Source: Isoetes taiwanensis (lineage: Eukaryota > Streptophyta > Lycopodiopsida > Isoetales > Isoetaceae). From it: a stretch of 64,000 nt of DNA. Below, piece after piece: positions 9,721 through 20,589 of this stretch; positions within the stretch are counted from its first letter, which is position 1, and every line of letters starts with the position of its first letter. Both the position numbers and the translations under genes were made by a program. The notes beneath the pieces are model-generated. The model saw only the letters and a program-made list of their open reading frames with translations, did not search any database and was not told the origin of the DNA. Location of the stretch: NCBI GenBank assembly GCA_021234155.1, contig JAJEKV010000096.1, positions 96,001 through 160,000 on the forward strand, read 5' to 3'.

Positions 9721-12142
9721 CAAACGTTCCGGCACCTAAAACAAAATACTGGATAAAATTCAAGATAGATAGATGATCCACGCGTATCTCATGCAGATTT
9801 TTTTTCAGGCGGGGAAAATCCCCAAAACCTTAGGGAAATGAGCCAAGCAAAAAACCAAAAAAGTTTTTCTCCAGGCCGGAAAATCCAAATTTAAACAATA
9901 GATAGATATAGCAACATTAAGGCAAAAATAGCTTATCTTATGTAGAGAGATTACAATGACTGAACAGCCAGACAAGCTTTCTTTCCTTTTAGCAATAGGG
10001 CATAGCAATGGTCAAAGGCTTTGAGAAATAAAATATACTATATGCAGTTCTGAAAATGGTCCATTTATATCCATGCAGTAGCTCTTCAAAGCTTGAATAG
10101 AATGTGTACAATCCAAGTGGTATTTAGGTTTGTCTTGGATATAAAGCAATAGCCATGTGAGTAGATACATAAAAGGAAAGCTAAATAGATGCATTAAATA
10201 AGCATGCAGCAGCCATGCAATCCAAGTAAAAAACCTTTGAAAAGACGTCATGTCCAGCTACATCCCATTGGTGCTGCCTTGCAAAATCATACCATGGAAG
10301 CAACAAACACGTAAACAAAGTAGCTAAACCTGTAGGAAAATGAGACCAATTAAATAAGGAATCAAGAGTAGCATTATAGTCAATTTGCAGGAAACAGAAT
10401 TCAATGAGTAACTGGGTTTTAATAAATTTCTTAATACTTGTGTGAGATATCTGGTTTACATGAGTCACATCTTGCTTAAAGCTTAAATTAGACACAAAAT
10501 CCTTATATGAACATAGACTATATTAACAGAAAAAAGTAATGAAAGAAAACAGTCCGTGTCCTACCTTCTAAATATCTTCTATATAAATTCGATGGGTGTC
10601 TGGAACAAACAAAATAATGAATATGAGAAACAGTAGAATCGAAACTTATTGGACAAGCTCAAAATCCTACTTGTATCAATTTTTGCATATAAATCATGTG
10701 GCAAGCGTGCCTAGATCTCTTCTGTAATTGTTCTGGAAACAAATGCAAGAATAGACAAAGCATTATTTATTTCTACATTTACTTGTGATCTTACCTGTTC
10801 ATAGATACATGGGAGAAAGTCAGGTGCTCCAGTATGCGCCCGAACCTGTTTAAAGCTTCCAGCACTAGATATCAAAATGCTTCTTGATCTCGGTAAACTT
10901 GTGAAGCGCTTCCAGTGAATGGATTCAAAATGCTTCTCGGTCTGGGCAATCTTATGAAGCGCTTCCAGTGAATGGGAGGGAGGGAAAATTTGTGCGAGGG
11001 GAGGGAAAAAATCGAGGGAGCATTTTGTTTGGTAGTTTGTTTGTTTCTTTCGTTTGTCTCTTCCCATTTACGTAGGAGAAAAAATAAAAGGATTAGGGCA
11101 GGTCGGGCAGCTCAGGGTAGGGCAGCATAAAAAGCTAGGACCAGTCACGCCATGCCACGTAAAAATTTATAACCGTTTCTGTCAAGTTCTTCATTTTTAT
11201 TGGCCAAGCAATTTCCTAGTTGGCAAATCTCAAAAGACCCTTTATAACCCCCAAAAAATCCCTAATGAAGTCTTAACAAAATATGGCATGACCACAACTT
11301 CATGTTTATCATGACCACAACTTCATGTTTATCACTAATCCTTGCTTTAACTAATCCCAAGGGCTAGGATCAACCTAGAATCTTCCACGATTAAATATCT
11401 ATTTTCTAGATCAGAATCTCAAATTTGAAATATCGAGTGTGTAAATACACCCAAAGCTTGAATTTTTTAAAGTCACCACTGAACAATGGTTGCAAAAATC
11501 AAAATGATTCCAACCTGTCCACTTCCTAAATGAATACAAAAATACTTCGACTATGCTCCTCAGGAATTGAACTTGAGCATAACCACTGATCACAAGAAAA
11601 AGCATTATGCATACTTGCTTGCCATCCAATTATAAGAGCTTAAACATGCACGAAATAGGAAAGGGTAACCAACCATGATCCAATAATGCATCTGATTCCC
11701 TCGCATTAGTTGCAAAATTGGGGCAGAGGCTCTCTGCAAAAGAAGAAGAAAAAAAAACTCGAAGCTTGGAATGACGCAGCATGCACTACCATACCGGAAT
11801 GACATTGCTGCCTCACCTAATACCTTCAAAAACCTCAAGGCTAAAGGAATCAAACCTTCAGGCTCATTGCCTAGGGTCGCATGTTCTTTCGGAAGAGTGC
11901 TTCTGTGATGCCAGTAGCAGTTGCCCACATTCCGAAATGGAAATTTGGGTAGGGATAGCATCCAGCGACAGCATCCGGTGACAAGAGCAATCTGAGGAGG
12001 TAAGTCCTTGGTTTTTTTCTGCGGCTCCATCTTTTCATTTTGTATACAGGAATGTCTGCGTGGAGGGAATTTCGGCCTAGAAAAATGGCAGAGGCCAATT
12101 TTCTGGCCGGAATCCCCGACACGTGGACATTGATATAACGTG
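9721..12142. other. No recognised gene
   Basis: Several ORFs of 60-190 codons occur on the minus strand, the longest at 11605-12177, but none shows a familiar domain or a convincing start. Two small duplications are visible: a ~60-bp one at about 10865-10980 (shared gaagcgcttccagtgaatgg) and a 25-bp one at about 11284-11335 (catgaccacaacttcatg). Confidence 0.45.
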
Positions 12143-13130
12143 AAAATACGGGTGGGCCACTTTCTGCTACTGTTCATTCATTCTCTCTCTCTTCCGGCGG
12201 AGCTTCAGCTATGGCGTCGCCTTGACGCCAAGGAGCTAGGCTAGGGCGATCGGCCCATTTCTTACGTCCTCTGGAGCAGCTTGGCTGTGGCATTCTGGCG
12301 ATTCAGTTTTCAAGTGGAGCGCCACTCTTTTTCGTGGTTTTTTGAGCATTTTAAGTTGATAACTACTGTTCTTGTGTTTCTTAGAGCTTTCTAGTGCAAC
12401 GCCTCTGATTTTTCATGTTTTTTATGGGAAGTGGTCGATTTTTTATGCTTTCTTTCTATTCTTGCCTCTATTGTTTCGATTTTTGACATATCAGGGTTTC
12501 TAGAGTACTAGGACGACTTTCTTGGTGCTGTGGATGAGTTCTTGGAGCTGGTATATGGGTATGGACGAGTTTCTTGGAGCAAAGCAAGCTTATGGTATGG
12601 CGGCCATGTCTCTTGAATGCAAGCTTATGATGTATGGCACATGTGGCAGCAGCGGTTCTTTCTGATATCTCAACTTCGAGCTCTGTTTGTTATTCAACAT
12701 TCTTTTTTCCTAAATGGTTGCATACATTTTGTGTACATCAGTCAACAATACTCCAATAATGAGAGGGCTTTTGAACTATGCAGCTCAAATATGAAAAATA
12801 TAAGGGATTTTTGGGCTTCCGAAGCTCAGATAAGAAAGTAGAAAGGATCTCTCTATTTCCAACTTGTGATTCTATGTAATTCTCTGATAGTTTTATGAAT
12901 GCAAAAGTGTTATGATTCTATCAATCTCTCTGTGTGAATCTATCCATGAATTTATAAGTTTGATGAATATCTGTTGATGGAGAAATTTTAACAGCAATGC
13001 TTAAACAATGCTTCAGAATGAGTGATTCCTAAAAATTTGAGTCTAAGAATAAGTGATTCTTGGAAAGAATGTCTGCCACGTGGCAGACATACATAGGCGG
13101 ATAGGGCAGAAAGTGGCCCACCCTATTTTT
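12143..13130. repeat. Inverted repeat, 25-bp arms ~940 bp apart
   Basis: The left arm at 12143-12167 contains gggtgggccactttctgc. The right arm at 13106-13130 is its reverse complement, with 23 of 25 positions matching. The arms may be remnants of transposon termini, but no flanking target duplication was found and the similarity stops abruptly, so no family is assigned. Confidence 0.45.
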
Positions 13131-13138
13131 ATGTTGTT

Positions 13139-13244
13139 GAAGGGAATCTGGGCCTCCCTTTCCGCAACAACAGTAGACCCGCTCCTGGCTGCCGCCGGTC
13201 GTGCCCCTGCCACTATTGCGGAAAGGAAGGCCCAGATTCCCTTC
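13139..13244. repeat. Near-perfect 29-bp hairpin with 48-nt loop
   Basis: Left arm 13139-13167 and right arm 13216-13244 are complementary at 28 of 29 positions (core words gggaatctgggcct and ttgcggaaagg). The loop is GC-rich. It could be a foldback MITE core or a small-RNA precursor; neither a flanking duplication nor a known microRNA was recognised. Confidence 0.75.
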
Positions 13245-13534
13245 TGCAATGCAGTGACACGAAAATTGCACAAGCGAATACCAAGAGGCCAGAAGAAGGA
13301 TCTCAAATTCAAAAGAGCATAGGAATACAAAAGGTAGACAATTAAACTGCTCACCCTCACAAATATGCCACTCCAGCAAACCAACAAATCAAACGAGGAA
13401 GAAGAACCAAGAAGAAAATTCGGCAAAGAAGAAGTCGCCTCTCAAATCCGTAAGGTCCGGGCTTCTCATTTCGGACTACTGCGCGTAGGCCTTAATTACG
13501 CCCAAGAAACACGAAAAAGAAAAAAGCTAAAAAT

Positions 13535-14100
13535 AGCTCTCCAATCTCTATGTAATATTTATACGATTAGCAATACAATACATAGCAAGAATCATATCCT
13601 AACCTTAGCCACAATCCCTCAGACCACAAGAAACTATTTGTGGAGACTACTCCAATGTGGACAATTGAAACAACTCTCCCGTCTCCACGTGATATTAATT
13701 ATATTTATACGATTAGCAATACAACACATAGCAAGAATCATAGTCCTAACCTTAGTAGATTCCCTTGAACAAGAAACTAATTTGGAATGCTTTATTGTGT
13801 TATCTTCTTATCATTATACGAAGATAAATTCAATTGTTTGTGTTTGTGTTGTAGCCACTCCAATGTGGACAATTGAAACAGCTCTCCAATCTCCATGTGA
13901 TATTTATAAGGTGACGAATATAACACATAGCAAAAATCATAGTACTAACCTTAGCCAAAATCCCTTAGACCACAAGAAAATAATTGTGGAGACTCTAGGA
14001 ATACAATTTACAGCAACAATCATAGTACTAACCTTAGCCAGAATCCCTTAAACCACAAGAAACTAATTGTGGAGACTTAATTGTGTTGTAGCCACTCCAA
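13535..14100 (+). repeat. Degenerate tandem repeat, ~130-200-bp units, ~4 copies
   Basis: Blocks containing aacaatctccaatctc-like, acatagcaagaatcat, ctaaccttagcc, and accacaagaaactaattgtg words recur at about 13535, 13660, 13865 and 13985. Copies differ by internal deletions. The 228-codon ORF (13365-14051) across this block is repeat-derived and has no recognised domain. Confidence 0.7.
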
Positions 14101-15190
14101 CCTGGACACTTGCACGATTAAATTGAGTTAACAAGGGATGTATTACGTTTTTTATACGTTGAGACTTAAGATAGAGTTTCCACCTATGTTTTTCGTACAC
14201 AGTTGTTCCTTTTTTTTTTTTTCCTTGTACCAAGTGGGTAATAACAAAGGCAATATTAAGCCATTTAAAGCTATGTAGATGAAAGGGATTATTCCGGATG
14301 ATGGCCATGATTGTGACTGTGGAGTCTCCCGACCCGATCACAAGAAAGAATAGTGGTATTATTGATTAAAAATTCCCCTTTATTCTAGAAGCTTTGACAA
14401 CTTGTAATATTCAACTGATCTTAATAACCTTGTGATGTAATTTACACAAACTTAATACACTAAAAGAAGGAAAGAAACTGGACAATTAACTTGAATATAA
14501 TACTTCTTGGCTAATGGTGGTATGATGACACGGTCTATTGGGAAAATGGGACAAGCATATTTTATCAAAAGAACGGCCTGTTTCATCACTGCTGTAAAAC
14601 TTCTGATGTACCTTCAAAAGAGCCTTCCTCTGCCATTGATCTAATGAGCCAATGAGCCACCAGTTGAAATTTGTGCAACCTAGCAAAAGTAAGATAGATT
14701 TGATGTGAAGCAGCTGGTTGCATTAACAACAAATATGGCATGGGATTTTGGTAACCTCAACTTGAGTTGTGAGCATGCTTCATTGCCAAGCAAATGGCAC
14801 TCACCCAACTTAATTTTTGCTTAGTAATGAGTAGCCAAGTTGAGGATTGCAAGAATGCACTTTGTCTGCTTCTACATTCTTTGCAACATGATGATCCTAG
14901 CCCTTTCAGAAATCAAGATGTCCTGCAACATCAATGGGCAATAAACACGTGATCTGAATTACATAAACCAGAGCACAATATAATATCATCATAACAGATT
15001 GCAATAAAGTAGTATATCAAGGCCCTTTGACCTTTTCTATATGATGTGGTATTACACATATTAAAAGAGAAAGAAAAGTATAATGGCATTGCTCTTGGAC
15101 CTTTCCAAGATGATGTGATCCTACACATATCACAAGTCACAATGCATAGTCGAATTTTTCAACAAAAGCCTAAAGCATTTGGGAGTTCTA
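14101..15190. other. No recognised feature
   Basis: AT-rich sequence downstream of the J-protein gene. It carries an imperfect short duplication near 15010-15135 (gatgatgtgrtmctacacatat). No ORF with a recognisable motif. Confidence 0.4.
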
Positions 15191-15194
15191 AGAA

Positions 15195-15800
15195 TTACCA
15201 GCACTGATCTGTTTCCCAGTTGTAGCTTCTCCACTGACTAGGTTTTTTAAATCTCCATAAGTCATGTGATGAACTCTGAAGTTCCAGATCATAAATAGCC
15301 CTCTTTCCTGGATCTTTGAGGATGCTATATGCTCTGTGCAGCTCCACAAATTTTTTCTGATGCTCAGACCATTGTTCAGGCAAAGCGTGGTCTGGATGAT
15401 AAATCTTTGCCATGCGCCTGAAAGCATCCTTTAGCTCAGACTCTGTCACGTCTCTGGAAACCCCTAGAATGTCATAAAATGTGGGCCGAGTGTTTTCTGT
15501 TGCAGCACGAAATACATGGTAATCTATGGTACAACCTAGAGAGGAAAACATGATGGAATTTGAAGCAAAGGCTCTAAAAAACCTATTTTGCAAACTGAGA
15601 CAGGATGTGGTGGTTCTTGAAGAAGCGCAGAAATGGTGGTGCTGGATGCTATACGAGGGCATGATGAATCGGCAATGCAAAGGAATGGATGCCATACAAG
15701 AGGGATTCAAGGTAAAAAGACGAACCCTAGGATTGGAGCGTCCATGCTTGATGAAGAGCCCAGGTGCTCTGAATGAAAAATTCCGGAGCGCCGCCCGCAA
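15195..15800 (-). CDS. DnaJ11-like J-domain protein, probably plastid-targeted
   Basis: This intact intronless ORF of 201 residues is the clearest host gene in the window. Residues 1-105 are rich in Ser, Arg and Phe with few acidic residues, as expected of a plastid (or mitochondrial) transit peptide. The J domain spans about 107-171, starting TFYDILGVSRDVTESELKDA, with the catalytic HPD tripeptide at 135-137 and the RAIYDLEL end of helix III. The C-terminus WETDQCW matches the conserved tail I recall for small chloroplast J proteins of the Arabidopsis DJC/J11 class, so the stop at TGGTAA is probably genuine and not an intron entry. Such type C J proteins recruit stromal Hsp70. The first ATG is at 15800; Met36 and Met47 are alternatives. 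The start of a tandem ~0.9-kb repeat lies only ~95 bp upstream, so the promoter may be short or include repeat sequence. Confidence 0.88.
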   Translation of the reverse strand: MRAALRNFSFRAPGLFIKHGRSNPRVRLFTLNPSCMASIPLHCRFIMPSYSIQHHHFCASSRTTTSCLSLQNRFFRAFASNSIMFSSLGCTIDYHVFRAATENTRPTFYDILGVSRDVTESELKDAFRRMAKIYHPDHALPEQWSEHQKKFVELHRAYSILKDPGKRAIYDLELQSSSHDLWRFKKPSQWRSYNWETDQCW

Positions 15801-15895
15801 TTAGACTGTACATTTGGTAACAACATATGGGTCCTTCCTATAATGCCGTGTTCCACCCCAATTACTACCTACCTAGACCTACCTAAGCTATTCCC

Positions 15896-16807
15896 TTAAG
15901 CTAGACCTTTTGGACCCTTCGTAGAGAATATACCTAGTAAATGTCCTGTTTACACTAGCTTAAACCATGTTAAGGCTGGATTCACATGCACCATCGCGGC
16001 CTTCACCGTCATGTAACATGCCACGCCCTTTTACGCCCACCATCGCCGACCACCAACAATTTGCAAAGGGTATAACAGGGCCCCTCTCTGACCACTGTTG
16101 CATGTGAACCCGCTCTAACCCTCTAAGCGCTTGTTCACATGCGATAGTCGCCGAAGAGGGGCCCTGTTATACCCTGTGCAAATTAAGGATGGCCCATGAT
16201 GGTGGGTGTAAAAGGGTGAGGCATTTTACTCGATGGTGGTGACGACTATCACTAATAACGACCAACCATTTTTCGTGGATGACTTTGGCTCAATGGCACA
16301 TTTAAGTTGCCACAAAGAATGCCAATTGTTATTCTTTTCCAATTTATAACATGGCCTCGTGGTTTAAACATGACCACATCCAACATTTACAAGAGCGTGT
16401 CCTGTCAAGTTCTATTCATTATATAACATTTTTACTCAATGCACTAGAATGCCCGCGTTAACATGTGGAAGAAAAAGACACGAGCGGAGAACCATGCTGA
16501 CACCACTAAGCAATGGCATGGCCAACTTGAACAGAATGTTGAGTAAAATGTCCCTGTTGAAAAGGTGGGCATTCCCTGTATCACCGCGTGTCTTGGGACT
16601 AGTGGCACGGAAGCACTGGAATGTTGAATAAAATGTCCTTGTTGAAAAGTTAGGCATTCTCTATATGTTGAAAAGATAGGCATTTCCTATATGTTGCAAC
16701 TAAAGAACAATCTTTCAGCACTAACATTGGTAACAAAATGGAATGACATGACGTAAGAATTTGGTGAACTTAGAAAAGAAGATCGCATTAGGTACTCATC
16801 AATAGGA
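15896..16807 (+). repeat. Tandem ~0.9-kb repeat, copy 1 (uninterrupted)
   Basis: The copy starts ttaagctagaccttttggac and ends ggtactcatcaatagga. It is repeated at 16860-18532 with high identity after a ~52-bp spacer. It contains a long foldback (16027-16217) and a non-coding right half with repeated tgttgaataaaatgtcc words. No protein is encoded; small ORFs at 16436-16683 are repeat artefacts. Confidence 0.88.
16027..16217. repeat. Foldback, ~62-bp imperfect arms
   Basis: Left arm 16027-16088 (ccttttacgcccaccatcg to caaagggtataacagggcc) is largely complementary to right arm 16153-16217 (gaggggccctgttatac to gggtgtaaaaggg). The same foldback recurs in copy 2 near 16990-17182. This suggests the repeat is or contains a MITE. 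Confidence 0.75.
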
Positions 16808-17191
16808 AGAACTTATAAAAATACGAAAGCCATAAAATAAGACTGCCGTGGAAAAAGGGTTAAGCTAGACCTTTTGGACCCTTCGTAAAGAATATACCTA
16901 GTAAATGTCCTGTTTAAACCAGCTTAAACCATGCTAAGGCTGGATTCACATGCACTATCGTGGCCTTCACCGTCATGTAACATGCCACGGCCTTTTACGC
17001 CCACCATCGCCGACCATCACCAATTTGCAAAGGGTATAACAGGGCCCCTCTCTGACCACTGTTGCATGTGAACCCGCTCTAACCCTCTAAGCGCCTGTTC
17101 ACATGCGATAGTCGCCGGAGAGGGGCCCTGTTATACCCTGTGCAAATTAAGGATGGCCCATGATGGTGGGTGTAAAAGGGTGAGGCATTTT

Positions 17192-17920
17192 ACTCGATTT
17201 TTTTTTTTTTTTTGAGGGATAAAAAATATTTTATTTACTTAGAGAGAATGATACAAAGCCACATGGCAGAGGTGCACCCATCCACGAATATGAGATGGGG
17301 GTAGCTATGTAGCTCCAGCTTGTACTATTCTCTTTCCCGACCTAGACCAGATTAAAGTAGGTGCCCCATATTTCTTCCTTTACCTCTTCTTCACATTTAA
17401 AAGCTAGCCTAAATTTTTTAAGTCTTTCAAGTACCAGGTGAAGTAGCTGAGTTGATGATATGGATACCTCCTGATTCTCAGCGAAGACTCGGGCATTCCT
17501 CCTTTTCCATATTGACCAGATCGTCCAGGCCCTGGCTATGTGAAAAGAAATCTTCTTCTTGGGATACCATTCTGGAGGGAGAATTCCTAGCAGCAATTCT
17601 TTGGTTCCTAAGGGGTATTCGAACCTATCCAGACTCCAGGCCCATACTTCATGCAGCATCCCACATTCCACCAGACAATGTTCTATGGATTCTTCTTCCT
17701 CTTCACGCATAGGGCACAGTGGGCTCACGTTATTGTCCCATTTGGAGACTAGATGATTGACCCTTGGGACCCTGTGGATCACTTGCCAAAGAAAGGCGTT
17801 GATTCGTGGAGGGAGGAATTTCAGCCAAGCATTTCTCCAGATGTTTTTAAGGATGTCCTCCGTGATCACTAGCTCCCACTTGGGAGATACTGGAAGAAGT
17901 CCCTTAGTCTTCAAACTCGA
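17192..17920 (-). mobile_element. 5'-truncated L1 LINE with target site duplication
   Basis: A minus-strand insertion of 17198-17914 is flanked by actcga at 17192-17197 and 17915-17920. The uninterrupted copy 1 shows the empty site (ttttactcgatggtgg). The T run at 17198-17213 is the poly-A tail read on the plus strand. Only the last part of ORF2 is present, as expected for abortive L1 reverse transcription. Confidence 0.9.
17342..17914 (-). pseudogene. L1 ORF2 C-terminus (zf-RVT region), fragment
   Basis: The ORF of 190 codons encodes the zinc-binding region found after the reverse transcriptase of plant L1 ORF2 proteins: WLKFLPPRINAFLWQVIHR, then C-P-M and IEHCLVECGMLHEVW, then ARAWTIWSIWKRRNARVF. 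The second Cys of the usual CxxC pair is absent (SPLCPM). The frame is open to the insertion boundary at 17914, so the Met given as start is internal to the original protein. Without endonuclease or RT it cannot act by itself. Confidence 0.85.
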
Positions 17921-18545
17921 TGGTGGTGACGATTATCACTAATAACGACCAACCATTTTTCGTGGATGACTTTGGCTCAATGGCACATTTAAGTTGCCCC
18001 AAAGAATGCCAATTGTTATTCTTTTCCAATTTATAACATGGCCTCGTGGTTTAAACATGACCACATCCAACATTTACAAGAACGTGTCCTGTCAAGTTCT
18101 ATTCATTATATAACATTTTTACTCAATGCACTAGAATGCCCGCGTTAACATGTGGAAGAAAAAGACACGAGCGGAGAACCATGCTGACACCACTAAGCAA
18201 TGGCATGGCCAACTTGAACAGAATGTTGAGTAAAATGTCCATGTTGAAAAGGTGGGCATTCCCTGTATCACCGTGTGTCTTGGGACTAGTGGCATGGCAG
18301 CACTGGAATGTTGAATAAAATGTCCTTTTTGAAAAGTTAGGCATTCTCTATATGTTGAAACCCTAAAACCCTATTCTATTCTATTCTATATGTTGAAAAG
18401 ATAGGCATTTCCTATATGTTGCAACTAAAGAACAATCTTTCAGCACTAACATGGGTAACAAAATGGAATGACGTGATGTAAGGATTTGGTGAACTTAGAA
18501 AAGAAGATCGCATTAGGTACTCATCAATAGGAGGATATAACCTAA

Positions 18546-18590
18546 CTAGTAAGGATACCCAGCGTTGCTGGGCATAAGTTGGGAACATGG
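18546..18590 (-). mobile_element. Helitron 3' terminus, minus strand
   Basis: On the minus strand: hairpin CCCAGC-AAC-GCTGGG (18572-18558), 8-nt spacer TATCCTTA, then CTAG (18549-18546) followed by T. This fits the Helitron rule of insertion between A and T, with a hairpin just inside CTRR. The sequence upstream of the hairpin matches the terminus at 3637-3682, so both belong to one family. The 5' TC end should lie to the right but was not identified. Confidence 0.65.
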
Positions 18591-19410
18591 AAATGATAGG
18601 CTAGCAATGCTCTCAACTGGGAAGGTGTCACTACTTATCTTCTAAGATTTCTTCTTGAACTGCCCTTTTAACACTAGATGTTTTTCATCTTTCAAAACTT
18701 CTGCAAGATCATTTGTGGAATGCAATAATAGTGTGTAATAGGGTGTGCATAGTAGGGTGCGCGTTGAGGTTGAATTCAAGGTGCAAAAGTTACCTTGTTT
18801 GTTATATAGATGTTTGAGACATCTCATAATTGTTCATGTAAAGGAGCATTTATAGTGGCATTAAGATTTGGAATTTAGTAAATCATTCTATACACTTACA
18901 GGAAGAAACTAATCAGTCTTCATTTGCATGGCCTATATGAAAGGTTAGTTTGTTTTTGTATGGTCATATTGTGCCCCAGGTGGGCAGAGTTTGCTCACCC
19001 TTGATATATGAGACAATTTTTTGAGAAGTTGTTGGTTATTCTGTAAGTTTATAGTAACAATAAAAAGGGTAAATTCTTGTTCCAAGTCGGCCTACTTGAG
19101 CTTTCAAAATAGGCTATATTTTTAGTACTCATATCAGCCAACCAAACCCACTCATTTCCAACCCTTATGCATTAATGTTAACCAGAACTCTAATTATATA
19201 AAGTAGGCTTGTGCTAACCTTAATACCCTGGCTTCTTATTCAACACACAATATTCTTGAACAAGCTACAATAACAGAATAACCACCACTGAATTAGCTAG
19301 ATATACATAAACCGTTTAGTTATTGCATTCTAAGTCGCACACATCAACTATTCAGTAATAGCCCTTCCCAGATCACAGTATATATGACAACACTATTTTT
19401 TGTTTTCCAC

Positions 19411-19455
19411 TCTCTCTCTCTCCCTCCCTCCCTCCCTCCCTCCCTCCCTCTCTGT
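19411..19455 (+). repeat. (CT)n / (CTCC)n microsatellite
   Basis: A pyrimidine run of ctctct followed by about seven cctc/ccct units, directly upstream of a LINE-like 3' UTR. Confidence 0.9.
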
Positions 19456-19660
19456 GTTCTAGATGAGCGTCTTGAATTACTGAGCCCTCAGTTGTCATCA
19501 TGATCTCTTATATTATTTTCTTGCTTGTCTAATATCATCATTACTGAAAACCATTCGAGGTAGGGGTTTTTTAATCCTAGTAGTAATGGCTATACTCGGT
19601 CATTCTATGTGTCCCATGGCCTCTTGGTCTTCGTGGACATTAACAAATCTATTTCAAGGT
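19450..19660 (+). mobile_element. Relic of LINE 3' UTR
   Basis: The segment ggggttttttaatccta, then agtaatgg, gggtcccat-like and cttggtcttcgtggac align in order with the 3' UTR of the plus-strand LINE at 45258-45360 (gggggttttttaatccg, cagtaatcc, gggtcccata, ttggtctccgtggac). It is diverged and lacks coding sequence, so it is an old truncated copy of the same family. Confidence 0.65.
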
Positions 19661-20589
19661 ATCAACCTGATGAAAATACATTCTAACTTGATAATCATGG
19701 CTCCTGGATTTTGCATTTGTTCGTTTGCATAATCCATTTTCTCACATAATTTGAAAGCCATTCAATCTGACCAAATTTACACAGTGGCTTGCATGCAGAT
19801 ACCCAAGCCATTTTAGAGTAACAAAGAAGTATGTCTAACTCTCTTCATACACTTGCTTTTGCATTACTACCAAGATCCTTACAGATGGCAAAGGGACCAT
19901 CTTCACATCTTTCTATAGTCCCCAAACGTACTGATAAATATGAAACTAAGCTTTACTTCAATACTTTCAGCCTCGTAGTGCAATGATCCTTATAAGAATA
20001 AAACTGAGATTGTGGATGTTCCAAAACCCACATTAAGACTCATTACAGGAATATCATAAGAACAATCTGCTAATGGCTGAGAAATTACTTCTAGAAAAAA
20101 TCTGACATGTTATATTATCTGCTACAAATACCTTTGGGTTCCTAATATGCATTGAGATATGGACCTGTCTTGACACATCTGACCCTCCTCTTCCATTTCT
20201 TATAAAATAGCTTGAAAGATAAGCAAATCCTACTATACTTCTATAGTGGACATGTATAAAAGGAATTGGACCATACGGTATTGTTATTTTTTCAAGATGC
20301 GCATCAGCTTTATGTGGATATGCAAATCACAATGCAAATCAAAGCAAGTAACTGCAAGCAAATCATGTGCATGATATCCACAATGGAAACCAAAAGCAAG
20401 TAGCTGCAAGCAAGTCATGTACATAATATCCACAATGGAAACCCAAAGCAATTTACAAATATCATGCTTCACTTTGCAGAAACTTGCAATAGAATGAGAT
20501 TTATCTACATCTTACATACTTGAGTATTTTTGCTCCAAATATCTGTTAGTTGTGCTTGATCTTTGCATTATTCTTCAGCATCCTTCTAT

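Larger units (their letters stand above)
16860..18532 (+). repeat. Tandem ~0.9-kb repeat, copy 2, split by an L1 insertion
   Basis: This is the same sequence as 15896-16807, interrupted at 17198-17914 by an L1 fragment and carrying a ~35-bp extra segment near 18359-18395 that includes ctattctattctattc. The interruption proves that the L1 arrived after the two copies existed or that the duplication involved an empty site. Confidence 0.88.
18591..20581. other. Non-coding stretch with minor repeats
   Basis: No ORF of note. It contains the microsatellite at 19411-19455, the LINE 3'-UTR relic at 19450-19660, and a ~55-bp duplication at about 20342-20450 (gcaagcaartcatgt and atccacaatggaaac words). 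If the minus-strand Helitron ending at 18546 is intact, part of this stretch is its body. Confidence 0.4.

Noticed and set aside
11605-12177. 190-codon minus-strand ORF
   Set aside because: No recognisable domain, no codon or context support, and it runs into an inverted-repeat arm.
13365-14051. 228-codon plus-strand ORF
   Set aside because: Spans a degenerate tandem repeat; the peptide is a repeat translation without known motifs.
18359-18395. Interstitial telomeric repeat (ccctaaaaccct)
   Set aside because: Only about one and a half units, followed by a ctatt slippage run; too short to support.
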